DNA from: an uncultured Ruminococcus sp.
GTDB lineage: Bacteria; Bacillota; Clostridia; Oscillospirales; Acutalibacteraceae
Assembly (NCBI GenBank): GCA_902773265.1
Contig: CACYDZ010000150.1
Span: 1-5,370, forward strand
Reading direction: 5' to 3'
DNA length: 5,370 nucleotides
Part shown: positions 1 to 5,364 of the stretch, in pieces
Position numbering within the stretch: the stretch's first letter is position 1
Layout: every line of letters starts with the position of its first letter
Position numbers and translations under genes: made by a program
Notes under the pieces: generated by a model
Databases searched by the model: none
Told to the model about the DNA's origin: nothing
Seen by the model: the letters and a program-made list of their open reading frames with translations, nothing else

Positions 1-11
1 CACCGGCACCA

Positions 12-47
12 AAAGGGAGTAGTTTTATGCTACTCCCTTTATTTTTG
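12..47 (+). terminator. Rho-independent terminator of an upstream unit
   Basis: An 11-bp perfect stem (12-22 with 30-40, core GGGAGTAG/CTACTCCC) with a 7-nt loop is followed by ATTTTTG. This is a classic intrinsic terminator for transcription entering from the left. The gene it ends is not visible; at most a few last codons could lie in bases 1-11, and no reading frame there is supportable. Confidence 0.8.
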
Positions 48-55
48 TGCATAGA

Positions 56-81
56 AAAAGTACCGTAATATCGGTATTTTT
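56..81. terminator. Second, possibly bidirectional, terminator hairpin
   Basis: A 10-bp stem including one G-T pair (56-65 with 72-81, core TACCG/CGGTA) encloses a 6-nt TAATAT loop. One side ends in TTTTT and the other begins with AAAAG, so it could act as a weak terminator on either strand. It stands in tandem, 8 nt after the stronger hairpin at 12-47. It is A/T-rich and only moderately stable, so it may just be a back-up. Confidence 0.45.
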
Positions 82-89
82 AAGATTTA

Positions 90-260
90 GAACCTATCCG
101 TAAATAAAATCAATGCGGAAAATTATCTGAGTAATTCACAAAAAACAGTCTATAAAAACAGAAAATGAATGAGTAATATCATTAATGTTACGCTATTTTT
201 TCTGTCATTTTCCCTCTAAAAATTCATTGGTCTTTCAAAAAATTATTTACGGATAAGCTC
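90..260. mobile_element. MITE-like element or IS remnant with terminal inverted repeats
   Basis: The two ends are 18-bp inverted repeats matching at 16 positions: GAACCTATCCGTAAATAA at 90-107 and the complement of GAGCTTATCCGTAAATAA at 243-260. Both are flanked directly by TTA (87-89 and 261-263), which fits a 3-bp target duplication. The 171-bp span is too short for a transposase and has no open frame of use, so it would need a transposase in trans. The middle carries an imperfect palindrome around 173-191 (GTAA...TTAC). GAG-type ends with a TNA duplication resemble the IS1031/IS427-like groups of the IS5 family, but that assignment is inference. Confidence 0.65.
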
Positions 261-263
261 TTA

Positions 264-621
264 TATGCTTTGCGGTAAAATCGGTATTGAAAGGTTGACA
301 AATCTTATTACTATTCTGTATACTTTCATGACACTTCTTCCTTTTTATAATAATACTTTCAAACTATTATCTCATCACAGTCCTCAACAATCTCGTTTTG
401 TTATCGGTATGTCCATATGGCATGATTTATTTTCTGTGACTTTCGATACCTTTGATACTCCTACAAAAAATACTTTTTCTTTTGCCATGCTTATACACCG
501 ATTAATTCTTTAAAAACTTGGAAACTGGTGTAATATAATAAAAATTTTCAAATAATTTATTTATAAAGTTGTTTATCAAACTCACATTATCGCAATTTTC
601 CATTTCAACTTTAAAATAGTC
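264..621. other. Intergenic stretch without a convincing gene
   Basis: This A/T-rich stretch between the MITE-like element and the operon promoter has no open frame with a ribosome binding site and a recognisable product. An 82-codon frame at 265-513 (+) has no Shine-Dalgarno. Its ATG also lies upstream of the predicted start of the promoter inside it, so a transcript from that promoter would lack it. Short minus-strand frames (for example 384-488) are not supportable. The one clear signal is the SigA-like promoter at 295-324. Confidence 0.6.
295..324 (+). promoter_or_regulatory. Strong SigA-type promoter, no obvious gene
   Basis: A perfect -35 (TTGACA, 295-300) is followed by an 18-bp spacer and TATACT (319-324), one base from consensus. 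The predicted start is near 331. No ORF with a ribosome binding site follows. The next terminator-like hairpin in this direction is at 655-721, so the product would be either an untranslated RNA of about 385 nt or a long leader reading into the ATPase operon. Confidence 0.55.
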
Positions 622-650
622 TTGAAATCAAGGGCAAGTAGTGGTAAAAT
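622..650 (+). promoter_or_regulatory. Main promoter of the V-type ATPase operon
   Basis: TTGAAA (622-627), a 17-bp spacer and TAAAAT (645-650) with an extended -10 TGG at 642-644 form a very good SigA-type promoter. Predicted initiation is at about A655 to A657. The first gene starts at 756, giving a leader of about 100 nt that opens with the hairpin at 655-711. It is the closest strong promoter to the operon and is probably the main one. Confidence 0.7.
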
Positions 651-654
651 AGTG

Positions 655-721
655 ACAGTCAAAGCAACGGAAAATTTTAGTGATGTTCTATAATTTTCCG
701 TTAAAGACTGTTTTTTGTTTT
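655..721 (+). terminator. Leader hairpin with T-run: terminator, attenuator or 5' stabiliser
   Basis: The outer stem ACAGTC (655-660) pairs with GACTGT (706-711). After a 5-nt/3-nt internal loop, an 11-bp stem follows (666-676 with 692-702), then a T-T mismatch and 3 more pairs around a 7-nt loop (681-687). TTTTTGTTTT follows directly (712-721). By shape it is a + strand intrinsic terminator. Because the operon promoter's start site falls at its foot, it may instead attenuate the operon or cap its mRNA with a stem-loop. The reverse strand has no T-run after the stem. Confidence 0.6.
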
Positions 722-740
722 ATATACAAATATGTCAGAT

Positions 741-749
741 AAAGGAGAT
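741..749 (+). promoter_or_regulatory. Ribosome binding site fixing the first gene's start
   Basis: AAAGGAGAT, with GGAG at 744-747, lies 8 nt before the ATG at 756. The earlier in-frame ATG at 732 has only TTTTATATACAAAT before it and would place this site inside the coding region. The start at 756 is therefore preferred. Confidence 0.8.
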
Positions 750-755
750 GAGAAT

Positions 756-1067
756 ATGGAAGATATGTTATCCAGAATAGTGGATATGGACGAAAAAGTC
801 CGTCTGGAAACACAAAAGGCAGAACAAAACAAGGCGGATACCTTTAAAAAGATTTCCGAAAAAAGAGACGCTATCTACAATAACTACATCACTCAGGCAA
901 GAGAACGCATTGACAGTGAGTACAAATCAGAATTGCAGAAAGCAGAAGAAAAAAGCAGGGTCATACAGGATAAACAAAAAGAATGTCTGGAAAAAATGGA
1001 ACTGATGTACAGACTACACTGTGACAAGTGGGTTGACGAAATTGTAGAAAGAGTTATCTCCGGCTGA
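756..1067 (+). CDS. V-type ATPase peripheral-stalk subunit, G/H-like
   Basis: This 103-residue protein is highly charged and almost entirely predicted alpha-helical coiled coil, with alternating Lys/Glu/Gln and hydrophobic residues from about residue 5 to 85 and a short C-terminal segment ending in DEIVERVISG. No membrane segment or signal is present. This is the profile of the small G/H-type subunit (NtpF of Enterococcus, AhaH of archaea), which pairs with subunit E to make the stator stalks joining the catalytic head to subunit I. The assignment rests on composition, size and place: first gene of the operon, 42 bp before subunit C. Sequence identity in this family is low, so the exact letter (G or H) is uncertain. 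I use the ATG at 756 because of the ribosome binding site at 741-749; starting at 732 would add eight residues. Confidence 0.75.
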   Translation: MEDMLSRIVDMDEKVRLETQKAEQNKADTFKKISEKRDAIYNNYITQARERIDSEYKSELQKAEEKSRVIQDKQKECLEKMELMYRLHCDKWVDEIVERVISG

Positions 1068-1095
1068 CGCAAATACGACAGATTATTCCGGAAAA

Positions 1096-1101
1096 GAGGT
1101 G
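1096..1101 (+). promoter_or_regulatory. Ribosome binding site for a TTG start
   Basis: GAGGTG ends 8 nt before the TTG at 1110. No ATG or GTG is suitably placed, and the encoded N-terminus matches the family from the TTG onward. It therefore decides a non-ATG start for subunit C. Confidence 0.75.
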
Positions 1102-1109
1102 AAAAAAAT

Positions 1110-2144
1110 TTGTCTGAATACGCATCAAATGCGATTTTCTCCAAAGCACGGGCAATGTACGGCAGACGACTCACCGAAAACGATTACAACAAACTGCTTG
1201 CCTGTAACAGTGTACCTGAAATTCTGACCTACCTGAAAAATAACGGAAGATACGGTCATCTTCTGGGTAAACTCAGCGAAAGCACTATCCACCGTGGCGA
1301 ACTGGAAATGGTTCTCCGACGACAGCTCTTTGACGACTATGAAGCCTTGTGCCGTTATGAACTCACTGTCGGCGGTGAATTTGCGGATTATACCGTCACA
1401 AAAGCCGAAATTGCTCAGATTATGCACTACCTGACTATGCTCAGTGCCGGAAATCCACACGATTTCTACAGCTTATTACCCCAATATTTTTCCAGAGTAT
1501 CGTCTGTGAACTTTACCGCTATGGCAGGTGCGGAAACTTATGAGGAATTTCTGGAAGTGCTGAAAAAGTCACCATATTACAAAATTCTCGAACCCTTTAA
1601 ACCTGAAAAAGGAAAAAGAATTGATTTGCCGTCTATTGAAAATGCGTTGTATAATTATCAGTTCGGCAGGATTTATGCTATCATCGACAAGACCTCTCCC
1701 GAAGAACAGAAGGATTTACATGATATGTTCGATGCCAACATAGATTTGCGTAACTTTACCAGAATTTTCCGACTGAAAAAATATTACAAACTCTCCCCTG
1801 ACGAAATCAAAAAGCATATTTTACCTTTCGGTTCTCTCAAAGCAAGACAGATTGACGAAATGTGTAATGCACAGGATACCAAAGAGCTTTTTGCCATTAT
1901 GCAACAGACTTCATCGGGAAAACGCATTGCTAAAATGAATTATACATTTCTGTTGGAAATCCCCAGACGGGCTTTATATGAAGAAAGTTATAAGAATATG
2001 TATTTTTCGGTAAGTCCTATAGTCGTTCTGATTGCCTACTACAATCTTGCTGAGGCGGAAATCAACAACATTATCAATATTATAGAAGGTGTCCGTTATA
2101 AGGCAGATACCGAAAAAATCAGAAAACTGCTGATTTACAAATAA
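1110..2144 (+). CDS. ntpC: V-type ATP synthase subunit C (V0 d / AC39 family)
   Basis: This 344-residue soluble, mostly helical protein forms the socket between the central rotor stalk (D/F) and the membrane ring of K subunits, so that rotation of the stalk and ring are coupled. The family N-terminus is clear (YASNAIFSKARAMYGRRL, residues 4-21, followed by a short helix with NDYNKLL). So is the C-terminal signature at about 302-330 (SPIVVLIAYYNLAEAEINN, then IINIIEGVRY). Length is normal for the family (about 330-350). Translation begins at TTG. The next in-frame Met (residue 16) would cut away the conserved N-terminus. It lies 42 bp after the stalk gene and 46 bp before subunit I, clearly in the same transcript. 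There is no sign of damage. Confidence 0.93.
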   Translation: MSEYASNAIFSKARAMYGRRLTENDYNKLLACNSVPEILTYLKNNGRYGHLLGKLSESTIHRGELEMVLRRQLFDDYEALCRYELTVGGEFADYTVTKAEIAQIMHYLTMLSAGNPHDFYSLLPQYFSRVSSVNFTAMAGAETYEEFLEVLKKSPYYKILEPFKPEKGKRIDLPSIENALYNYQFGRIYAIIDKTSPEEQKDLHDMFDANIDLRNFTRIFRLKKYYKLSPDEIKKHILPFGSLKARQIDEMCNAQDTKELFAIMQQTSSGKRIAKMNYTFLLEIPRRALYEESYKNMYFSVSPIVVLIAYYNLAEAEINNIINIIEGVRYKADTEKIRKLLIYK

Positions 2145-2190
2145 GTAAAACAGTCAGAATATTTACCTTTATGAAAGGAGGCAATGCTAT

Positions 2191-4158
2191 ATGTCCGTTT
2201 CTCCCATGAAAGCCATCAGTGTGATAGGCATACAGAAATATTTCGACAAAGTTATTGAAGTACTGGGTAACTCTCAGGCATTTCAGCCTGAACATGTCAC
2301 GACCTTTTATTCCGATACAGAAAACTTTGTCAATTTTTCTGAACTCAACCGCTATGCCGAAATGCTGAGTGAACTGGATAACTCTCTTGCTGTTGCAAAA
2401 CTTGAACCTGAACTGGTAGATATTTCAGATTTTAATTGCAGTGATGCAGAACTGTTCGACTACTGTTCGAAAGCAATTCAAAGTCTTGACAGCCGTGTAG
2501 CTAAAGTTACGGATAAAGAAAAGGAAATTGAGCAATGCCAGAAAATCATCGAACAGACTTCCCATTTTGTAGGAATAACGCTGGATATGAACCGTTTACA
2601 GTCGTGTGAATATATCCGTCCTCGTTTTGGCAGAATGCCCATAGAAAGTCTGCGTTATCTGGACAGATATGATGATAATCCCTATGTCATGTTTGTACAG
2701 ACTTCCGTAGACGGGGAATATGTGTGGGGAACTTATATGGCACCTGTTGACAATGCCGAAGATATTGACCGTATTTTTTCAGGTATGTTGTTTCAAAAAT
2801 GTGACATTTCTGAGATTGAGGGAACTCCCGAAGAATATGTCGCCATGAAAGAAAAAGAAAAACAGGAACTGGAAAAAGAACTGGAAACTATCCGTAATGA
2901 GGCAATCGACTTCAAAACGCAGAATTATGACGAATTTTTGCTGTACTACACAAAACTCAATCAGAAAACTATCTACCAGAATATGAAAAACTATGCTATG
3001 CTGTACAACAAAGGCGAAAACAAAAGTTTTGTGCTGTGTGGTTGGATTCCCGAAGAAAATATGGCGGAAATTGAGAAAAAACTCAAAAAAATCAAAAGTG
3101 TGGAATGGGAAATTGATGATGCTCTTAATCAACTGGAAAAGTCACCACCGATTAAACTCAAAAACAGTTGGTTTTCCAGACCGTATAATTTCTATGTGGA
3201 AATGTACGGTATGCCTAAATATAATGAAGTCGACCCGACCACTTTTCTGGCAGTTACCTACACTATCCTTTTCGGAGCAATGTTCGGTGATTTCGGACAC
3301 GGAATAGTACTTGCCATTGCAGGGTATATCATGTATAAATATAAAGATATGGCAGTCGGCAAAGTCCTTATTCCATGCGGAATAAGTTCATCACTCTTTG
3401 GCATACTGTTCGGGTCGCTGTTTGGTTTTGAACATGTTTTTGACGGAATGTATACCGCTCTTTTCGGTGAGGGAGCAAGACCTGTAAGAGTTATTGAAGG
3501 CGATACCGTTTCCGTTATTCTTGCGGCTGTTTTTGTCGGTGTAGCGTTAGTTATTGTGGCAATGTGTATGAATATTTATTCCTCACTCAAACAGAAAAAT
3601 TACGGCAGTGCATTTTTTGGGTCAAATGGTATTGCGGGAGTTGTACTTTATTCCACCGTATGCGGAGGTGTTGCCGCTATACTATTGTTGGGTATCAATA
3701 TATTCAATGTCATTACCATACCACTTCTGATAGGTGTACCTCTGGTACTGATTTTTCTTGCTGAACCATTGGGAGAACTTGTCAAAGGTGAAGAAAACTG
3801 GAAACCCGAAAGCTGGGGAGAATACTGTACGCAAAACGGTTTTGAAATGTTTGAAGTCATTCTGTCATATCTTTCCAACACGATGTCTTTTTTGCGTGTA
3901 GGGGCATTTGCAATGGTACACGCAGGCATGATGATGGTCGTTTCCATACTTATGGAACTTACAGGTAATTTAACCTTTATCGGCGGAATTGTTGTGCTTA
4001 TACTGGGTAATCTTTTTGTTATCGCACTTGAAGCACTGTTGGTTTCCATTCAGACTTTAAGATTGGAATTTTATGAAATGTTCAGCCGTTTTTACAGTGG
4101 TACAGGCAGACCATATACTCCCGTTACACTTCGAAAAGTAAACACTTCGAACCGCTGA
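2191..4158 (+). CDS. ntpI: V-type ATP synthase subunit I (stator a subunit)
   Basis: This 655-residue membrane stator carries the two ion half-channels beside the K ring and anchors the peripheral stalks. Residues 1 to about 340 are cytoplasmic, with helical coiled-coil stretches near 99-125, 216-245 and 290-316. About eight membrane helices follow (roughly 351-383 as a pair, 391-413, 439-462, 478-501, 505-525, 560-590, 595-620). The family motif FGAMFGDFGHG is at 361-371. The essential channel arginine is R569 (SFLRVGAFA), with H577 in the same helix. The second conserved arginine is R624 (QTLRLEF), preceded by E614. These match R735 and R799 of yeast Vph1. Length is normal. A strong AAAGGAGG at 2174-2181 sits 9 nt before the ATG; the ATG at 2184 is out of frame. 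The gene is intact. Confidence 0.96.
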   Translation: MSVSPMKAISVIGIQKYFDKVIEVLGNSQAFQPEHVTTFYSDTENFVNFSELNRYAEMLSELDNSLAVAKLEPELVDISDFNCSDAELFDYCSKAIQSLDSRVAKVTDKEKEIEQCQKIIEQTSHFVGITLDMNRLQSCEYIRPRFGRMPIESLRYLDRYDDNPYVMFVQTSVDGEYVWGTYMAPVDNAEDIDRIFSGMLFQKCDISEIEGTPEEYVAMKEKEKQELEKELETIRNEAIDFKTQNYDEFLLYYTKLNQKTIYQNMKNYAMLYNKGENKSFVLCGWIPEENMAEIEKKLKKIKSVEWEIDDALNQLEKSPPIKLKNSWFSRPYNFYVEMYGMPKYNEVDPTTFLAVTYTILFGAMFGDFGHGIVLAIAGYIMYKYKDMAVGKVLIPCGISSSLFGILFGSLFGFEHVFDGMYTALFGEGARPVRVIEGDTVSVILAAVFVGVALVIVAMCMNIYSSLKQKNYGSAFFGSNGIAGVVLYSTVCGGVAAILLLGINIFNVITIPLLIGVPLVLIFLAEPLGELVKGEENWKPESWGEYCTQNGFEMFEVILSYLSNTMSFLRVGAFAMVHAGMMMVVSILMELTGNLTFIGGIVVLILGNLFVIALEALLVSIQTLRLEFYEMFSRFYSGTGRPYTPVTLRKVNTSNR

Positions 4159-4163
4159 CGGAG

Positions 4164-4249
4164 TTTAAGGGCTTCGCCCTTAAAAATCCCACAAGGAGCT
4201 TTGCCCCTTGACCCCACAAGCCTTTGAAAAGGCTTGACCGAAACTTTTA
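4164..4249. repeat. Triple-hairpin intergenic repeat, copy 1
   Basis: Three hairpins stand in a row. The first pairs 4164-4172 with 4176-4184 (9 bp, TTC loop). The second pairs 4192-4199 with 4203-4210 (8 positions, one A-C mismatch at 4197/4205, TTT loop). The third pairs 4217-4224 with 4229-4236 (8 bp, TGAA loop). The linker between the second and third is ACCCCA and the unit ends AAACTTTTA. Copy 2 at 5237-5324 has the same plan with different stems. It begins 5 nt after the stop of subunit I. None of the stems has a long T-run directly after it, so it is not a typical terminator. Confidence 0.75.
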
Positions 4250-4250
4250 A

Positions 4251-4281
4251 TTGTCATAGTCTCAGGTTGTTTTTCTATAAT
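4251..4281 (+). promoter_or_regulatory. Possible internal promoter for subunit K
   Basis: A perfect -10 TATAAT (4276-4281) has TTGTCA (4251-4256) upstream at a 19-bp spacing, which is longer than ideal. Predicted start is near 4288, just before the paired hairpins at 4300-4353. It would add transcripts for K and downstream genes. The spacing keeps confidence moderate, and an A/T-rich stretch can produce TATAAT by chance. Confidence 0.4.
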
Positions 4282-4299
4282 TACGGACTATTGATTTCA

Positions 4300-4353
4300 G
4301 AAATTATGCCAACTGTTCAGGTGGCATAATTTTCAAGGACAGCAATCCTTGAA
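4300..4353 (+). other. Two adjoining hairpins in the leader of subunit K
   Basis: The first hairpin pairs 4301-4311 with 4322-4332 (11 bp without mismatch, AAATTATGCCA/TGGCATAATTT) and can extend into its loop with CTG... pairing. The second pairs about 4332-4339 with 4346-4353 (8 bp, TTCAAGGA/TCCTTGAA, CAGCAA loop) and shares two T's with the first. TTTT at 4330-4333 is too short and too embedded in the pairing for a good terminator. They may set mRNA ends or stability for the K message. Confidence 0.6.
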
Positions 4354-4377
4354 TACCAATTACTATGATTTAATTTC

Positions 4378-4384
4378 AGGAGGA
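4378..4384 (+). promoter_or_regulatory. Very strong ribosome binding site of subunit K
   Basis: AGGAGGA, close to the full anti-Shine-Dalgarno complement, lies 8 nt before the ATG at 4393 in an A/T-rich unpaired setting. It is one of the two best sites in the operon, with that of subunit I. A strong site is expected for the ring protein, which is needed in many copies per enzyme. Confidence 0.75.
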
Positions 4385-4392
4385 ATATTACT

Positions 4393-4815
4393 ATGGAAAT
4401 GTTATTACTTGCATCGTTACCTTTACTTTTTTTGATAAGTTCAGCTATTGTAACCAAAAAGGCAGTCAGCAAAGGTGCTAAAAGGAAAAAATCCGTTTTA
4501 TTACAGATGTTGTCATTTGTCGCGGTATTGATTTGTTGTGCGGCATTTCCGCTTATTGCCAGTGCAGCTGGTGAAACCTCTGCAGAAACAGCACAGGCGG
4601 CAGCCAACGGTCTGGGACTTATTGCCTGTGCATTATCTACAGGTATTGCGTGTGTAGGTTCAGGAATTGCCGTTGCCAGTGCAGCACCTGCGGCTATCGG
4701 GGCAACATCAGAAGACCCGAAAGCATTTGGTAAAGCATTGATTTTCGTTGTGCTTGGTGAAGGTATTGCCATTTATGGTCTTTTGATTTCTATTCTTATC
4801 TGGATAAAATGCTGA
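4393..4815 (+). CDS. ntpK: V-type ATP synthase subunit K (rotor-ring c subunit)
   Basis: This 140-residue membrane protein forms the ion-carrying rotor ring turning against subunit I. A hydrophobic helix (about 3-20), a Lys-rich loop (22-33) and a second helix (34-58, ending ASAAG) precede one c-type hairpin. The hairpin has a Gly/Ala-rich helix (about 71-98), a cytoplasmic loop SEDPKAFGK (106-114) and a helix (115-137) with the carrier carboxylate E123 in VVLGEGIAIYGL. By hand alignment to E. hirae NtpK, E123 equals E139, and its spacing of 14 residues from the loop proline is the same. Unlike NtpK, which has two c-hairpins, this has one plus unrelated N-terminal helices, a form I recall from Clostridia. 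Positive-inside topology is consistent with both tails outside. It is preceded by a 234-bp gap with its own signals and followed after 35 bp by subunit F. Confidence 0.9.
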   Translation: MEMLLLASLPLLFLISSAIVTKKAVSKGAKRKKSVLLQMLSFVAVLICCAAFPLIASAAGETSAETAQAAANGLGLIACALSTGIACVGSGIAVASAAPAAIGATSEDPKAFGKALIFVVLGEGIAIYGLLISILIWIKC

Positions 4816-4850
4816 TATAACTTATCCTAAAATCAACAGGTGATGAACTT

Positions 4851-5159
4851 ATGCGTTTTTATCTGATAAGTGACAACATAGATACTCAACTTGGTATGCG
4901 TCTGGCTGGTATTGAAGGAGTTGTTGTTCATACAGAAGAAGAGGTCAGACGGGAATTGGAAAAAGCGATTGCTACGGAAGATATTGCTGTGATTTTAATG
5001 ACGGAAATATTGGTAAAACTTTGTCCCGAAATGATATACGAACTCAAGCTCAGTTGTTCCCGACCGCTGATTGTCGAAATTCCCGACAGACATGGCAACG
5101 GCAGAACCAAAGATTCTATTACCAGATATGTACAGGACGCTATCGGCATAAAATTATAA
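4851..5159 (+). CDS. ntpG: V-type ATP synthase subunit F (central stalk)
   Basis: This 102-residue soluble alpha/beta protein binds subunit D in the central rotor shaft and helps transmit rotation. The Rossmann-like layout of the family is visible: first strand MRFYLISDN, then DTQLGMRLAGIEGV (11-24), a regulatory helix EEEVRRELEKAI, a buried strand DIAVILMTE (44-52) and the late PLIVEIPDRHG (72-82), ending in a C-terminal helix SITRYVQDAIG. Length is normal for the family (about 100). The protein is called NtpG in Enterococcus, and F or AtpF elsewhere. AGGTGATG (4838-4845) lies 5 nt before the ATG. It follows K by 35 bp and is followed by a 205-bp gap before the next gene, so it closes the first block of the operon. 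Confidence 0.92.
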   Translation: MRFYLISDNIDTQLGMRLAGIEGVVVHTEEEVRRELEKAIATEDIAVILMTEILVKLCPEMIYELKLSCSRPLIVEIPDRHGNGRTKDSITRYVQDAIGIKL

Positions 5160-5198
5160 CCGTGTACTTACGAGATTATCCGACAGCAAGAATACAAG

Positions 5199-5222
5199 AA
5201 TGCCGTTTAAGCGGCATTTTTG
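5199..5222 (+). terminator. Terminator-like hairpin after subunit F
   Basis: A 7-bp stem (5199-5205 with 5212-5218, AATGCCG/CGGCATT) with a TTTAAG loop runs into TTTTTG (5217-5222). By shape it is a short intrinsic terminator lying 40 nt after the subunit F stop. Since the next gene is probably another subunit of the same enzyme, it would be a partial terminator or an mRNA 3'-end stabiliser rather than a full stop. Confidence 0.55.
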
Positions 5223-5236
5223 TCAGTGGGGAAAAC

Positions 5237-5324
5237 TTTCAGGGACTTTGTCCCTGAAACCCTATGAGGGGCGCTGCCCCTCAACCCCACGAACTTTTTG
5301 AAAAAAGTTCGACAAAAACTTTTA
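5237..5324. repeat. Triple-hairpin intergenic repeat, copy 2
   Basis: The layout matches copy 1 at 4164-4249. The first hairpin pairs 5237-5246 with 5250-5259 (10 bp, TTT loop). The second pairs 5265-5272 with 5276-5283 (8 bp, GCT loop). The third pairs 5290-5298 with 5303-5311 (9 bp, TGAA loop). The ACCCCA linker (5284-5289), the TGAA loop and the final AAACTTTTA (5316-5324) are identical to copy 1, while most stem bases differ in pairs. It fills most of the gap between subunit F and the next gene. Confidence 0.75.
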
Positions 5325-5364
5325 TGGTTCACTGCGTTCAGAAATCTTTATCAGAGGTTGAGTT

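Noticed and set aside
384..488. 34-codon minus-strand ORF (MAKEKVFFVGVSK...)
   Set aside because: Composition is somewhat protein-like, but there is only a weak GGTG upstream, no convincing minus-strand promoter and no recognised family. The region continues with scattered stops, so it could equally be chance or a decayed fragment.
265..513. 82-codon + strand ORF after the MITE-like element
   Set aside because: No Shine-Dalgarno precedes the ATG, which lies at the edge of the target duplication. The protein has no recognisable domain and low-complexity Thr/Phe/Leu composition. The promoter at 295-324 would start transcription downstream of its ATG.
732..755. Upstream ATG (732) as start of the first subunit gene
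   Set aside because: No ribosome binding site precedes it, and the clear AAAGGAGAT at 741-749 points to the ATG at 756.
2993..3307. 104-codon + strand ORF inside subunit I
   Set aside because: Out-of-frame shadow of a well conserved gene; Trp/Lys/Cys-rich nonsense with no ribosome binding site.
4164..4249. CRISPR-like or ordinary terminator reading of the hairpin cluster
   Set aside because: There are no regularly spaced identical repeats with unique spacers. The stems lack immediate long T-runs, and a second copy with altered stems points to a dispersed structured repeat instead.
4317..4772. 151-codon minus-strand ORF opposite subunit K
   Set aside because: Mirror of the Ala/Gly-rich codons of subunit K. 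It has no family match by eye, and the + strand gene is certain.
5021..5257. 78-codon + strand ORF overlapping the end of subunit F
   Set aside because: Out of frame with subunit F, without a ribosome binding site, and running into the repeat hairpins.
5298..5325. TTGAAA with TTTTAT 16 bp downstream as a promoter for the next gene
   Set aside because: The -10 matches only 4 of 6 positions and the -35 lies within the third hairpin of the repeat, so chance is the better explanation.
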